A DNA stretch of 64,000 nucleotides from positions 5,580,001 through 5,644,000 of the forward strand of contig NZ_CP090063.1 in assembly GCF_021391495.1 (NCBI RefSeq). Direction: 5' to 3'. Position 1 is the first letter of the stretch; each line of letters starts with the position of its first letter. Below are positions 35,056-42,641 of the stretch, in pieces. Origin of the DNA: Amycolatopsis acidiphila (GTDB lineage Bacteria > Actinomycetota > Actinomycetes > Mycobacteriales > Pseudonocardiaceae). The translations under genes were made by a program, and so were the position numbers. Below the pieces are notes generated by a model. That model did not search any database. It had not been told where the DNA came from and saw nothing but the letters and a program-made list of their open reading frames with translations.

Positions 35056-35764
35056 GCACCTGATCATGACGAAAGACCTGCTAGAACGCCAGATCAGGCT
35101 CCCTTCTGACGTCCGTGGACGTCCGTGGCAGACCGTCCGTTTCCCCGGCGATTGTCACTCAGTTCGTCACTCAGCCCACTGCTGCGACCAGCAGAAAGAT
35201 GCTGAAACAGGCGCGGGCCCCTCCCCTGTTTCAGCCTTGGTGACACTGTGACCGTAAGAGAGTGTGGGGAACTGATGTCGTACCCAGCTGTCACAGGGCT
35301 GTCACACCCGTTTACCCAGGTCAACAGCCCTTGAGTGACAGAGTGACAGGTGTGACAGGGTGTACCGACCCCCCGACCTGTCACACCGGCTTCACTGGCG
35401 CTGTCCGCAAAGCCCGCCCTGGTTCAGACGCGGAAGTAGATTCCAGGTATCTCACGCTTTCAAGGCGGGCAGAACAAGGCCCCCGACGATCGCAGAGCCC
35501 TTGACCTGCACCTTCGCATTTCATCGAACTGGGACGAACCTGGGCGACTGTCAGCGATTCAGACCAGGAATGAGACCGGGCAGGCCGCAGGGGAACGGGC
35601 GTTGCGCGCGCTGCAACGCTACCGGCGGAGCCGGCGCGCCCGGAGCCCGAAGATGGCGCCATAGTGCTCGCGGTCTTCGACACTCGTGAGCATCGACGGG
35701 TGCCTGTAATGCGTCCGCCGTGCGCGGCGATCTACGCAGCGTACTGTGATCGCCCTCCGCCCGT
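35056..35764. repeat. Element left arm: eight TGTCAC/GTGACA repeats, no gene
   Basis: About 700 bases without a gene. TGTCAC or its complement occurs at 35153, 35240, 35289, 35300, 35335, 35344, 35352 and 35379, three of them 8-9 bp apart; near-matches lie at 35165 and 35247. GACGTCCGTG is directly repeated at 35107-35127. In the circular form this arm joins the right arm, where similar TGTCAC text occurs at 49978-50060 and 52672-52677, so these may be integrase or excisionase arm sites. Confidence 0.55.
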
Positions 35765-37273
35765 ATGGGCATGGCTCTGGAGCGCTGCATGGAACCGGTT
35801 CGAACCGCGGCTGGCCTAGAAGCTGACTGGAACACCGAGCGCAACTCCGAGAAAGGCTGGCCTCAGTTCCTGGAGTCTGTAAGCATCGATGGACTCCGCG
35901 GCTGGCGCGGCGAGGAGATCGAGTTTCGGTTCCCGGTCGTTGCCATCGCGGGCGTCAACGGCTCGGGAAAGAGCACGGTACTCAAGGCAGCCGCGACGGC
36001 TTATCGAGCAAAGAAGACAACGAGCAAGCACCTGAAATCAGTCACATTTAATCCTGATGATTTCTTTCCCAGTACGCCGTGGGAGAACGTCAATGGCGTT
36101 GTCCTGGAACATCGGTTCCGCTTGGGCGGAGAAGTCAGAACCGTACGAATTCGAAAGCGCACGGAGCGTTGGCGAGGAATGCCATCTCGCGCAGAGCGCG
36201 TGCTATTCTTCCTCGATATCAGCAGAATTCAGCCCATCGATACTCTTATTGGCTACGGCAAGCTGGCCAAATCGGCAGCATTCTCGGGCGATGGCATGCT
36301 CGAATTGTCCGACGAGTTTCGCGCCCTCTTGAGTCGCGTACTGGGGATATCATTCAGTTCGGGAAAAGTGTTATCGCAGGGCGAGAAGCAGGTTGGCGTC
36401 CTAGAGCGCAACAATATGACCTACTCGAACTATCATCAGGGCGCCGGCGAGGACACCACCGCCGATCTCGTGGCAATGCTGCAGGAATTGCCACGGAACT
36501 CGTTGGTGGTAATCGACGAAGTTGAAGCCTCACTGCACCCTCGCGCACAGCGAAGGCTTATGGCAGAACTTCTAGATGTCGCGCGCCGTAAGCGACTCCA
36601 GTTTATACTTTCAACTCATTCGCCGTACATATTTGAACAGCTGCCGCAGACGGCGAGAATCTTCATCCACTTGGACAGATCCTACGGCCGACAAGTGATT
36701 TATGGGGTTACCCCAGAGTTCGCTTTGTCGCTGATGGACGACGTTGGCCATCCGGAACTAACTCTTTATTGTGAAGATGCCGAGTCCGTCTTCTTGGTTG
36801 ACCGCATAGTGTCGTATGAAGACTTCAATAGCACATTGGCGAAGCGGATAAGAATGGTAAGCGTAGGCCCGGCAAGCACGGTTAAGGCGATCGGCCGAGT
36901 CGCAGCCGAGGGCAAGCTTCCCGGTAAAGGTTTGGGGGTACTAGATGGTGATCAAGATCTAGCCGAGGGCTGCATTAAAATCCCAGGATCGAAATCTCCA
37001 GAAGCAACGCTTTTTCAGTCGTTCACGTCGGCGCAGTGGGCAAGCGTCGCCGAACTGCTTGGGGTTCGCCCCGGCGATCTAGAGGATGCTGTTGAAGATG
37101 CGATGCGATTAGAGAACGTGCACACCTGGTGTCGGCGAACTGCCGAGCGACTAGGACCTCGTGTTCGCGCTCAGCGCGTGTGGGAGGACGCCGTATCCGT
37201 GTGGGTGGACCAGATTTTGCCTGATGCTGACCGAAAGGCGTTTGTCGAGGAAATACGCTCGCGGCTCGGCTGA
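35765..37273 (+). CDS. OLD-like AAA ATPase with TOPRIM-like tail
   Basis: A 502-residue protein. Walker A is GVNGSGKST (residues 63-71). A short signature region (NYHQGAGEDTT) and Walker B (LVVIDEVEASLHP) follow, then STHSPYIFE as the H-switch: the ABC-type AAA_21 ATPase seen in OLD, RecF-like and GajA proteins. After it, LTLYCEDAESVFLVDRI and GVLDGDQD (residues 391-398) mimic the Glu and DxD of a TOPRIM nuclease. Relatives often defend against phages. It is less GC-rich than its neighbours and sits by the att site, as cargo often does. No GajB-like partner is adjacent. The start is uncertain (M1, M3 or M9). Copy 2 is frameshifted. Confidence 0.75.
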   Translation: MGMALERCMEPVRTAAGLEADWNTERNSEKGWPQFLESVSIDGLRGWRGEEIEFRFPVVAIAGVNGSGKSTVLKAAATAYRAKKTTSKHLKSVTFNPDDFFPSTPWENVNGVVLEHRFRLGGEVRTVRIRKRTERWRGMPSRAERVLFFLDISRIQPIDTLIGYGKLAKSAAFSGDGMLELSDEFRALLSRVLGISFSSGKVLSQGEKQVGVLERNNMTYSNYHQGAGEDTTADLVAMLQELPRNSLVVIDEVEASLHPRAQRRLMAELLDVARRKRLQFILSTHSPYIFEQLPQTARIFIHLDRSYGRQVIYGVTPEFALSLMDDVGHPELTLYCEDAESVFLVDRIVSYEDFNSTLAKRIRMVSVGPASTVKAIGRVAAEGKLPGKGLGVLDGDQDLAEGCIKIPGSKSPEATLFQSFTSAQWASVAELLGVRPGDLEDAVEDAMRLENVHTWCRRTAERLGPRVRAQRVWEDAVSVWVDQILPDADRKAFVEEIRSRLG

Positions 37274-37424
37274 AGCGCGGCCGCGGAAACAGATCCCACC
37301 GGCCGGGTTGCCGCCCTTCACACGATGCGGGCGAGCAGGAACAGCCCGTGGCGAACCGACCAGGGTGCCAGAAGTCGGTGTGGCGGTCGGGGCCGAACAG
37401 CAACGTCCCCTGGACGCCCTCGGC

Positions 37425-37604
37425 CTACCTGCGGTTCATCTCCCGGAGCTGCCGCTTGAGGTCGTCGATGTCCCAGCGGTGATGACCACCCGCAGTAGTC
37501 AGAGTCGGTTCGATCCGGCCCTGGCTGACCCACCGCTGCAGGGTGCGGCGGTCCACTCCTATGGCTTTCGCAGCGTCAGCAGTAGGGACAAGGTCACCGG
37601 GCAC
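37425..37604 (-). CDS. MerR/HTH_17-type DNA-binding protein (excisionase-like)
   Basis: A 59-residue protein from a GTG start: DLVPTADAAKAIGVDRRTLQ, RWVSQGRIEP, TTAGGHHRWDIDDLKRQLRE. This is the winged helix-turn-helix of MerR/excisionase-like proteins, with 'GGHHRW' in the wing as in MerR-type DNA binders. It lies divergent from the GntR gene at 37749 with 144 bp between them, a region packed with CGCGA repeats that one or both may bind. It could be a regulator of element transfer or a second recombination directionality factor. Confidence 0.75.
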   Translation of the reverse strand: MPGDLVPTADAAKAIGVDRRTLQRWVSQGRIEPTLTTAGGHHRWDIDDLKRQLREMNRR

Positions 37605-37619
37605 TTACGTACTGTTGCC

Positions 37620-37725
37620 CGCGAATGTCGCGTTAGTCCACTCGGGTGACGCGATTCACCGCGAACACAGCGATTTATCGCGATGGACCGCGACCATGTA
37701 CGCTTGTCGTCAAATGTCGCGTTTG
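37620..37725. promoter_or_regulatory. Operator array between two divergent regulators
   Basis: Contains a palindrome CGCGA-ATG-TCGCG at 37620-37632, five copies of CGCGA/AGCGA starting at 37650, 37660, 37669, 37679 and 37689 (about one helical turn apart), and the direct repeat AATGTCGCGTT at 37624 and 37713. The spacing puts all copies on one face of the helix, favouring cooperative binding by a GntR-type or MerR-type protein. Confidence 0.6.
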
Positions 37726-37748
37726 CCGCAGGACTGAGTGGAGGGGTT

Positions 37749-38030
37749 ATGAGCATTCATCCTGACTTCAAACCGAAGCAGCGGGAGTTGATCTACGAGG
37801 CGATGGCTCGACACATCGCCTCCCGAATCGAGCGCGGCGAGCTGAGGCCGGACGACCCCTTGCCGTCGGAGCGGCGCCTTGCCCAGGAGTACGGTGTCTC
37901 GCTCGGCTCGGCGCGGCACGCGACGCGGCTTCTGCGGTATCGGGGTCTCGTCGATACGGTGCCGGCCAAGGGCACGTTCGTTGCTGAACGACCGACGCAT
38001 GAGGAGATCTCCGATGCCCACAACTATTGA
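37749..38030 (+). CDS. GntR-family regulator, KorSA-like
   Basis: A 93-residue single-domain GntR winged helix: YEAMARHIASRIERGELRPD, LPSERRLAQEYGVSLGSARH, ATRLLRYRGLVDTVPAKGTFV. It ends without a ligand domain. Short GntR proteins of this kind (KorSA of pSAM2) repress transfer and replication genes of AICEs. The start at 37749 is taken because GGAGGGG precedes it; a longer frame from 37683 lacks such a site. The preceding repeats are its likely operators. The next gene overlaps by 17 bp. Confidence 0.85.
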   Translation: MSIHPDFKPKQRELIYEAMARHIASRIERGELRPDDPLPSERRLAQEYGVSLGSARHATRLLRYRGLVDTVPAKGTFVAERPTHEEISDAHNY

Positions 38031-38268
38031 TCCATCGCTGCTGCGAGAACTCGGCAGCGGTCTTGTCGATCCGGATTGCCCTGATGGAAGGGTGTGCGTG
38101 CGGTGCGCAGTACCGGCAACGCTCTATGCCGTCGATCTGCTGGGCACCGCGTGGGACACCTGCGCCGCTCATCACGGACAGGTGATGCTCGCCCTTCTCC
38201 GCGGCGAGGTTGAGGACATCGAACGCAGCCTGAGCGCTCCCACTCTAAAGCTCCTTAAAAGCCCCTGA
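38014..38268 (+). CDS. Small CxxC protein of the element
   Basis: An 84-residue protein (MPTTIDPSLLRELGSGLVDP) with CVRC near residue 28 and TCAAHH near residue 50: a possible CxxC/CxxH zinc site. Its start lies inside the GntR gene (GAGGAGATCT upstream), suggesting coupled translation. No family is recognised. Confidence 0.65.
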   Translation: MPTTIDPSLLRELGSGLVDPDCPDGRVCVRCAVPATLYAVDLLGTAWDTCAAHHGQVMLALLRGEVEDIERSLSAPTLKLLKSP

Positions 38269-38412
38269 CCACCGGAAACAGTTCTACTTGGAAGCCTGCG
38301 CGGGGCGAACCCGTGACTCTGTCACTTCCGGTTCTTTTCGCCACCTTCCGACCGGGCTTGGCCCACTCACCCAGGGAGCGGATCGCAGGAAATCCGCAAC
38401 CCGGCGCATGAG

Positions 38413-38523
38413 GAACCCCTCTCGCGGCACTTGCCGTCCCCTAGCCGGGCGACGCGGAGCCAATCGCGGCGCCTGCCAAAACCGGTCGGGGACACGCGGC
38501 CGCAAGGTCCGCGAGAGGGGTTC
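38413..38523. repeat. Long inverted repeat (large hairpin)
   Basis: GAACCCCTCTCGCGG at 38413-38427 is exactly complementary to CCGCGAGAGGGGTTC at 38509-38523; inside lie GTCCCC (38436-38441) and GGGGAC (38488-38493). The whole can fold into a long stem in a gene-free stretch. Similar structures serve as single-strand origins (sti) in actinomycete plasmids or as attenuators. Function here is unknown. Confidence 0.6.
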
Positions 38524-38525
38524 TG

Positions 38526-38726
38526 CTATGCCGATGGACGGCCGTGCAACCAGACCTCATCTTCCTTCAACTCGACCAACTGCTTGCACAGGTTCACCAC
38601 GGCGTACACGCGTTCGTCGTGGATGGGCGAGTTTGGCGGCCGCTCCTTGACGTACTGCAAGGTCTCGGTGATGACCTCCCGACCTTCGCGTAACCAGTCG
38701 GGGATCAAGCGGGCCTGAGGTGACAT
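38526..38726 (-). CDS. Small hypothetical protein of the element
   Basis: A 66-residue, mostly helical protein starting MSPQARLIPDWLREG. The ATG at 38726 has GAAGGGAG 7 bases upstream, which decides the start over a longer frame. It is divergent from the coiled-coil protein at 38838. No family is recognised. Confidence 0.65.
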   Translation of the reverse strand: MSPQARLIPDWLREGREVITETLQYVKERPPNSPIHDERVYAVVNLCKQLVELKEDEVWLHGRPSA

Positions 38727-38837
38727 GGCGACTCCCTTCAAGATTGGCCGGGCTGGCGCTTCCCCCGCCAGCCCGGCAGATCGAGTAGAACATATGTTCG
38801 AAGAGCAGGCAAGGCGAGGCCCGCTAGCATCACCGGT

Positions 38838-39047
38838 ATGGTGCCGACGTTGGCTGAGCTGGAAGCGCGGGTGATCGCGCGAGGCGAGGCGCGCATCCGC
38901 GCTGTCGTGCAGCTGCAAGACCAGCTCGTGCGTCAGCACGCGGACACAAGCGCCCGCGTCCGCGCTACCGAGCAGACCCTCGCTGCGATCGAGAAGAACC
39001 TCTCGGAGTGCAAGGCCCGTCTGCTCGGCGCTCTCAGCGACGCCTAA
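38838..39047 (+). CDS. Small coiled-coil protein of the element
   Basis: A 69-residue protein, MVPTLAELEARVIARGEARI and on, that is a single amphipathic helix with heptad-like hydrophobic spacing; probably oligomeric. It ends 5 bp before the convergent dehydrogenase stop. No family is recognised. Confidence 0.6.
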   Translation: MVPTLAELEARVIARGEARIRAVVQLQDQLVRQHADTSARVRATEQTLAAIEKNLSECKARLLGALSDA

Positions 39048-39052
39048 TCGCT

Positions 39053-39979
39053 CTACTTTCGGCTGGTCACGAGGTTGGCGGGCATCTCACCGGCCAGGAA
39101 AGCACTGATCTGCTCGGCCGCGACGGCGTAGCAAAGCGCGTTCGTTCCCGGCACTGTGCGCGCCATGTGCGGGCTGATGATCGTGCCGGGGCATTGCCAG
39201 AGCGGATGCCCTTCCGGGAGGGGTTCCGGGTCCGTGACGTCAAGGGCTGCGCGCAAGCGGGCCGCCTGCAACTCGGCCACTAGCGCGTCAGTGTCGACGA
39301 TCTTCCCGCGACCCGCGTTGACGAGCAGTGCGCCGTTTGGCATCGCGGCCAGGAATGCCTTATCGACCAGGCCCCTTGTGTCCCCCGTGAGCGGCGCGGT
39401 GATCACAACAACGTCGTGTTCAGGTAGCAACGCCGGAACGTCGGAGGGTGCGTGTACGCCCTCCCGCGCCCTGCTCGCGACCAGGGTCGGCGTGGCGCCG
39501 AACGGGGCCAGGCGCTCAGCAACCGCTCTTCCGATGCTGCCAGCGCCGACGATCAGCACTCGACTGCCGGCCAAAGTGTCCGCGGCAACCCGTCGATGCG
39601 CCCACATCTCCTCGTCCTTGAACTGGACAAGTGCCGGCCACTGTCGATAAACGCACAGGATTGCCGACAGAATCCACTCCGAGACAGGCCCTGCGTGCGC
39701 TCCCCGGGCTGTGGAAAGCGTGATGTCAGCCGGAACGTCGCCGGACCATTCGTCAGCGCCGGCCGACAGCAGTTGCACCATGCGCAGATTGTCGAGCTGC
39801 TTCAAGAACGGAATCGGACGATGGCTGCTCCGGTACGGCGGAATTAGTACCTCAGCGTCGCGCCTCTCCGCTGGCAGCGGTTGGTTAGGGTCGTATGTCA
39901 CGACCTCCACGCCTTCAATACCGCTAAGGACTTCGACACCCACTTGGTCGTCAGTCTCATTGCTCACAAGAACACGCAC
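39053..39979 (-). CDS. D-isomer-specific 2-hydroxyacid dehydrogenase
   Basis: A 308-residue NAD-dependent dehydrogenase. The Rossmann motif VLIVGAGSIGRAVAERL is followed by the catalytic Arg in VNAGRGKIVD, the Glu in DVTDPEPLPEGHPLW and the His in ISPHMAR. This fold reduces 2-keto acids or oxidises D-2-hydroxyacids, phosphoglycerate or formate. It is an unusual passenger for an AICE. A GTG at 39979 starts one base after the stop of the GntR-kinase gene, with AAGG upstream, so the two are co-translated and should act together. A longer frame to an ATG at 40012 would overlap the upstream gene by 32 bases. Confidence 0.88.
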   Translation of the reverse strand: MRVLVSNETDDQVGVEVLSGIEGVEVVTYDPNQPLPAERRDAEVLIPPYRSSHRPIPFLKQLDNLRMVQLLSAGADEWSGDVPADITLSTARGAHAGPVSEWILSAILCVYRQWPALVQFKDEEMWAHRRVAADTLAGSRVLIVGAGSIGRAVAERLAPFGATPTLVASRAREGVHAPSDVPALLPEHDVVVITAPLTGDTRGLVDKAFLAAMPNGALLVNAGRGKIVDTDALVAELQAARLRAALDVTDPEPLPEGHPLWQCPGTIISPHMARTVPGTNALCYAVAAEQISAFLAGEMPANLVTSRK

Positions 39980-39980
39980 G

Positions 39981-40832
39981 CTAATCGACCTTCGCGTTCT
40001 CGACTTGTTCAACCAGTCGTCGGGCCTGCGACTGCAAAGGCTCGCTAGACGCCGAATTGTCCACCACGATGTGGGGAATGGGCGGACGCAAGTCGAGATC
40101 TATCCCCTCCACGTACCGCGACCAGTCGGCGAGCTTCGCGGAGTCTCGGGCTGCGCCACGATGGCGAACGTAGGTATGCATTGTCTCTGCATCGCAGTAG
40201 ACCCATGCAAACGTCGCAGTCGCTCCGAAATCTTTGCAGGTGGCTAAAGTTCTGTTCACCCAAGCCGCATCGGCGAATTCACGGAGAAACGGTGCGGTGA
40301 CGACCGAACTGTTTCCGCACTGGAGGTTTTCGGTCAGCGCGTTCATCAGAGATTCGTATTCACGAGGCCGGATCGTAGATAGATAGAAATCGGACTCTCT
40401 GTCGTGCGGCGAGCGTCCAACGGCTTCAAGGGCGGCCTCGACAACCGGCCGCGTCAGCGTGTCCTTGTCGAGCAGCGCCCACCCCGTATCGCGGGCAACG
40501 ACCCGGCCAAGCTCAGTCTTGCCGCTACCCGCATAGCCGCCGACGAAAACGACGTGCGGCGTGGACGGCCGAGGGCGGATGCTGGCCTGCTCTGGCGCCC
40601 TGACAACTCGGCCGGCGCGAGGTTTGCTCTCCACCAGTCCTTCCTTGCTCAGGATCGCCATCGCGTCGTTGATCACCGGCGTGCTGACCTCCCACTCTTC
40701 GGCCAGTTCACGCGTGGACGGCAGGCGTTGGCCGTCGCGAAGTCTCCCAGCCTCGATGTCGTTGCGGATGTGTCGCGCCACCTGCATGTGAAGCGGCTCC
40801 GACCGGCTGACGGTTGGGCGTGGGCGCGTCAT
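39981..40832 (-). CDS. GntR winged helix fused to a P-loop kinase
   Basis: A 283-residue chimaera. Residues 12-80 are a GntR winged helix (MQVARHIRNDIEAGRL, LPSTRELAEEWEVSTPVIND). Residues 93-283 are a P-loop nucleoside/zeta-toxin-like kinase with Walker A GGYAGSGKT (98-106), DKDTLTRP as the likely acceptor-binding loop, and HRGAARDSAKLADWSRY as the lid with basic residues. The usual GntR effector domain is thus replaced by an enzyme-like domain. It may sense or phosphorylate a small molecule and control its own operon with the dehydrogenase. The tandem CTACCAGA sites upstream are its probable operators. Confidence 0.8.
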   Translation of the reverse strand: MTRPRPTVSRSEPLHMQVARHIRNDIEAGRLRDGQRLPSTRELAEEWEVSTPVINDAMAILSKEGLVESKPRAGRVVRAPEQASIRPRPSTPHVVFVGGYAGSGKTELGRVVARDTGWALLDKDTLTRPVVEAALEAVGRSPHDRESDFYLSTIRPREYESLMNALTENLQCGNSSVVTAPFLREFADAAWVNRTLATCKDFGATATFAWVYCDAETMHTYVRHRGAARDSAKLADWSRYVEGIDLDLRPPIPHIVVDNSASSEPLQSQARRLVEQVENAKVD

Positions 40833-40857
40833 TCGACTTCCTCTCTGCGCTGCTTTG

Positions 40858-40953
40858 CTACCAGAGGCTACCAGATGGGAGTCGTGATCTCCGCAGGTGG
40901 AACACCGTTTCTGAAGAAATTTGGATCTACCAGTTGACCATCTGAGCTCTCAA
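40858..40953. promoter_or_regulatory. CTACCAGA repeats and CAGTTGA palindrome
   Basis: CTACCAGA occurs at 40858-40865 and 40868-40875, ten bases apart, and CTACCAG again at 40927-40933. The last overlaps CAGTTGA-N12-TCAACTG (40931-40956). The two tight copies lie 25 bp upstream of the GntR-kinase start, where a self-repressor would bind; the palindrome lies toward the divergent transfer operon. Confidence 0.55.
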
Positions 40954-41011
40954 CTGTTAGCTTTCGTGGTGTCCGGGATCACGGACAACCGAACGAGGCA
41001 AAGGGAGACCG

Positions 41012-41359
41012 ATGAGGTCCGCACACATGAGCCGCCGACAGGCCGAAGCGTCCTTCGACGGCCTCGACGTTGACTACGACCACGTTCTCGCCGCTCAGGC
41101 GAACGCTGTGCATTACACGGACGCGCTCGAGCTGGCTGACGCGGCCGACCTCCTGGAAGACATCGACCGTGAGCTTGCCGCTGCCAGCACGGCCGCTCTG
41201 ATTCGCGCGCCGCGCTTCATTGATCCGCGCCGTGCAGCTCGCTCCCGCCGCCGCGCCAATCGACGCACCCTGCGCCGCCTGCACGACGGTTTCGTCGTTG
41301 ACGCGGCGCACGACCAGGCCGACGGTGCCGTCCCCATGAGCGGGGAGGCCGCCGCGTGA
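41012..41359 (+). CDS. First gene of the transfer operon, hypothetical
   Basis: A 115-residue protein with an acidic helical start (ELADAADLLEDIDRELAAAS) and an arginine-rich middle (RRAARSRRRANRRTLRR), so it may bind DNA. AAGGGAG precedes the ATG. The next gene begins inside its stop (TGATG). In copy 2 a C is lost at 59038-59039 and the tail changes. Confidence 0.7.
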   Translation: MRSAHMSRRQAEASFDGLDVDYDHVLAAQANAVHYTDALELADAADLLEDIDRELAAASTAALIRAPRFIDPRRAARSRRRANRRTLRRLHDGFVVDAAHDQADGAVPMSGEAAA

Positions 41360-41514
41360 TGGGCGCGAAGTCTGTCCGCAGTCCGCAGCCACTGAGTGAA
41401 GACGAGTACGGGGCGCGCTGTGACTGCCGCTGCCCGCTCGTGCCGGGTACGCACCCGGCCGGGGTGTGCGCGCAAGTCCGGGACGCCGCGACGACGACCG
41501 GGCGGCACCAATGA
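41359..41514 (+). CDS. Small Cys-rich protein
   Basis: A 51-residue protein, MGAKSVRSPQPLSEDEYGAR then CDCRCPLVPGTHPAGVC. Four Cys (and a His) in 17 residues suggest a small zinc-binding knuckle. It starts within the stop of the preceding gene and its own stop overlaps the next start (ATGA at 41511), so it is embedded in the coupled transfer operon. No family is recognised. Confidence 0.6.
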   Translation: MGAKSVRSPQPLSEDEYGARCDCRCPLVPGTHPAGVCAQVRDAATTTGRHQ

Positions 41515-41843
41515 CCCGCTATCTGATCAGTGACCCCGGCGCGGCGCATCCCGCCAAGAACGCCACCGCGCCGGGACTCCCCAACCAGCCAGGACACGAC
41601 TCGAAGGGAAGGGCACTCATGGTGTCACAGGAACTGCTTTCCCGGGCCTCGCGCCGGACCGGCTACCGGAAGGACCTGGTGGCCGCGCCTGTGCAGATCA
41701 TCGCGGGGCGGCACGCCGAGGGGCACAGCGTCGGGCAGATCACCCGCTATCTGAAGGACCAGCTGGGTCCTGACAACACGGCTGCCGCGCGCACCTTCGT
41801 CGCGTGGGTCATCGCCGCCGCCGAGCGAGGTGAGGTGGCATGA
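41511..41843 (+). CDS. Hypothetical transfer-operon protein
   Basis: A 110-residue protein. After a Pro/Gly-rich leader, residues 37-110 are helical (LVAAPVQIIAGRHAEGHSVG, QITRYLKDQLGPDN). The ATGA overlap with the previous stop supports the start at 41511; an internal ATG at 41619 is possible. The next gene overlaps its stop by 4 bases. Confidence 0.65.
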   Translation: MTRYLISDPGAAHPAKNATAPGLPNQPGHDSKGRALMVSQELLSRASRRTGYRKDLVAAPVQIIAGRHAEGHSVGQITRYLKDQLGPDNTAAARTFVAWVIAAAERGEVA

Positions 41844-42298
41844 ATCCGCGTAAGCGTCGCCAGTCGGTAACCACGATCTACGACGGCCGCACTCACCTGG
41901 TGGCGTTGTGCCGTGGCCGGCGGGAGGGGCTACCGGTGTTCGGCTGGGGCGAGGCCCCGGCCACCCTGCTCACCCGCGCCCAGCTGCGAGAGGCCGGGTT
42001 GCGCCCAGGCGGACAGGACCCGGTGGCGTTGCTGGTGTTCCGCCACTTCAAGCCGTACGCCCACGAGACCGTGGCGGAGCTGTTCTCGGTCGAACGCGCC
42101 AGGGAACGTCGCACCCCCACCCCAGCTCAGCGGGTCGCGCTGGGCAAGGCACTGACCGCCCGCCGGATCTGCCGCACCTGCCACGAAGACGTCGGCTACT
42201 ACGTGCCCACCTCTACCCGCCAGTGCTGGGCCTGCGAGGGCGCCGAGCTGGCAGAGCTGAATCCCACGACCGAACTCGCCACGGAGGTGGCCGCATGA
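41840..42298 (+). CDS. Zinc-ribbon protein of the transfer operon
   Basis: A 152-residue protein beginning MNPRKRRQSVTTIYDGRTHL, a text I associate with AICE-borne hypothetical proteins. The C-terminal CRTCHEDVGYYVPTSTRQCW-AC forms a CxxC...CxxC zinc ribbon. It may bind DNA or partner proteins of the transfer machine. The ATGA overlaps on both sides show tight coupling. Confidence 0.7.
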   Translation: MNPRKRRQSVTTIYDGRTHLVALCRGRREGLPVFGWGEAPATLLTRAQLREAGLRPGGQDPVALLVFRHFKPYAHETVAELFSVERARERRTPTPAQRVALGKALTARRICRTCHEDVGYYVPTSTRQCWACEGAELAELNPTTELATEVAA

Positions 42299-42474
42299 GC
42301 AAGACGACAACGGTGCTGCCGAAAAAGAACACGCTGCGGAAGTTGTTGTGGGGCTTGGTGTTCCTCGCACTGGTGATGTGGGTGATCAAGCACCCGTACC
42401 AGGCCCGCGACGCTGTACAGGCCGCGGTGCACGCCCTGTCGGTGCTGTTCTCCGGTTCGGGAGGTGGCCGCTGA
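42295..42474 (+). CDS. Single-helix membrane protein
   Basis: A 59-residue protein: basic N-terminus (MSKTTTVLPKKNTLRK), one transmembrane helix (LLWGLVFLALVMWVI), then a short helical tail. It overlaps neighbouring genes at both ends. Such Spd-like small membrane proteins accompany FtsK-type pumps in actinomycete conjugation. Confidence 0.7.
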   Translation: MSKTTTVLPKKNTLRKLLWGLVFLALVMWVIKHPYQARDAVQAAVHALSVLFSGSGGGR

Positions 42475-42641
42475 TGGCCGCGAAATTGGACACCCACTAC
42501 GGCACGCGCAGCTGGTGGGACGGCACGGTCCGCACCCTGTGCGGGCTCCGGCTCCCGGCGGAGGCGCGCTACGTCCGCGGCAAGGCCACTTGCCCCGCCT
42601 GTCTTACAGCACGCGCCAACGGCGTCACGAAGGGACGGTGA
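42474..42641 (+). CDS. Small zinc-binding protein
   Basis: A 55-residue protein (MAAKLDTHYGTRSWWDGTVR) with TLCG and CPACL Cys positions, likely a zinc knuckle, and a basic end. It starts at the stop of the membrane protein and its stop overlaps the next GTG. Confidence 0.65.
   Translation: MAAKLDTHYGTRSWWDGTVRTLCGLRLPAEARYVRGKATCPACLTARANGVTKGR

Noticed and set aside
35011..35095. An intact tRNA-Pro gene at the AICE border
   Set aside because: The 5' anticodon-stem strand (CTTGA) and D arm are replaced by element sequence at both visible borders.
37620..37725. A CRISPR array
   Set aside because: The repeated unit is only 5 bases in a 10-bp period with no spacers; it fits an operator array. 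No CRISPR repeat was seen anywhere in the window.
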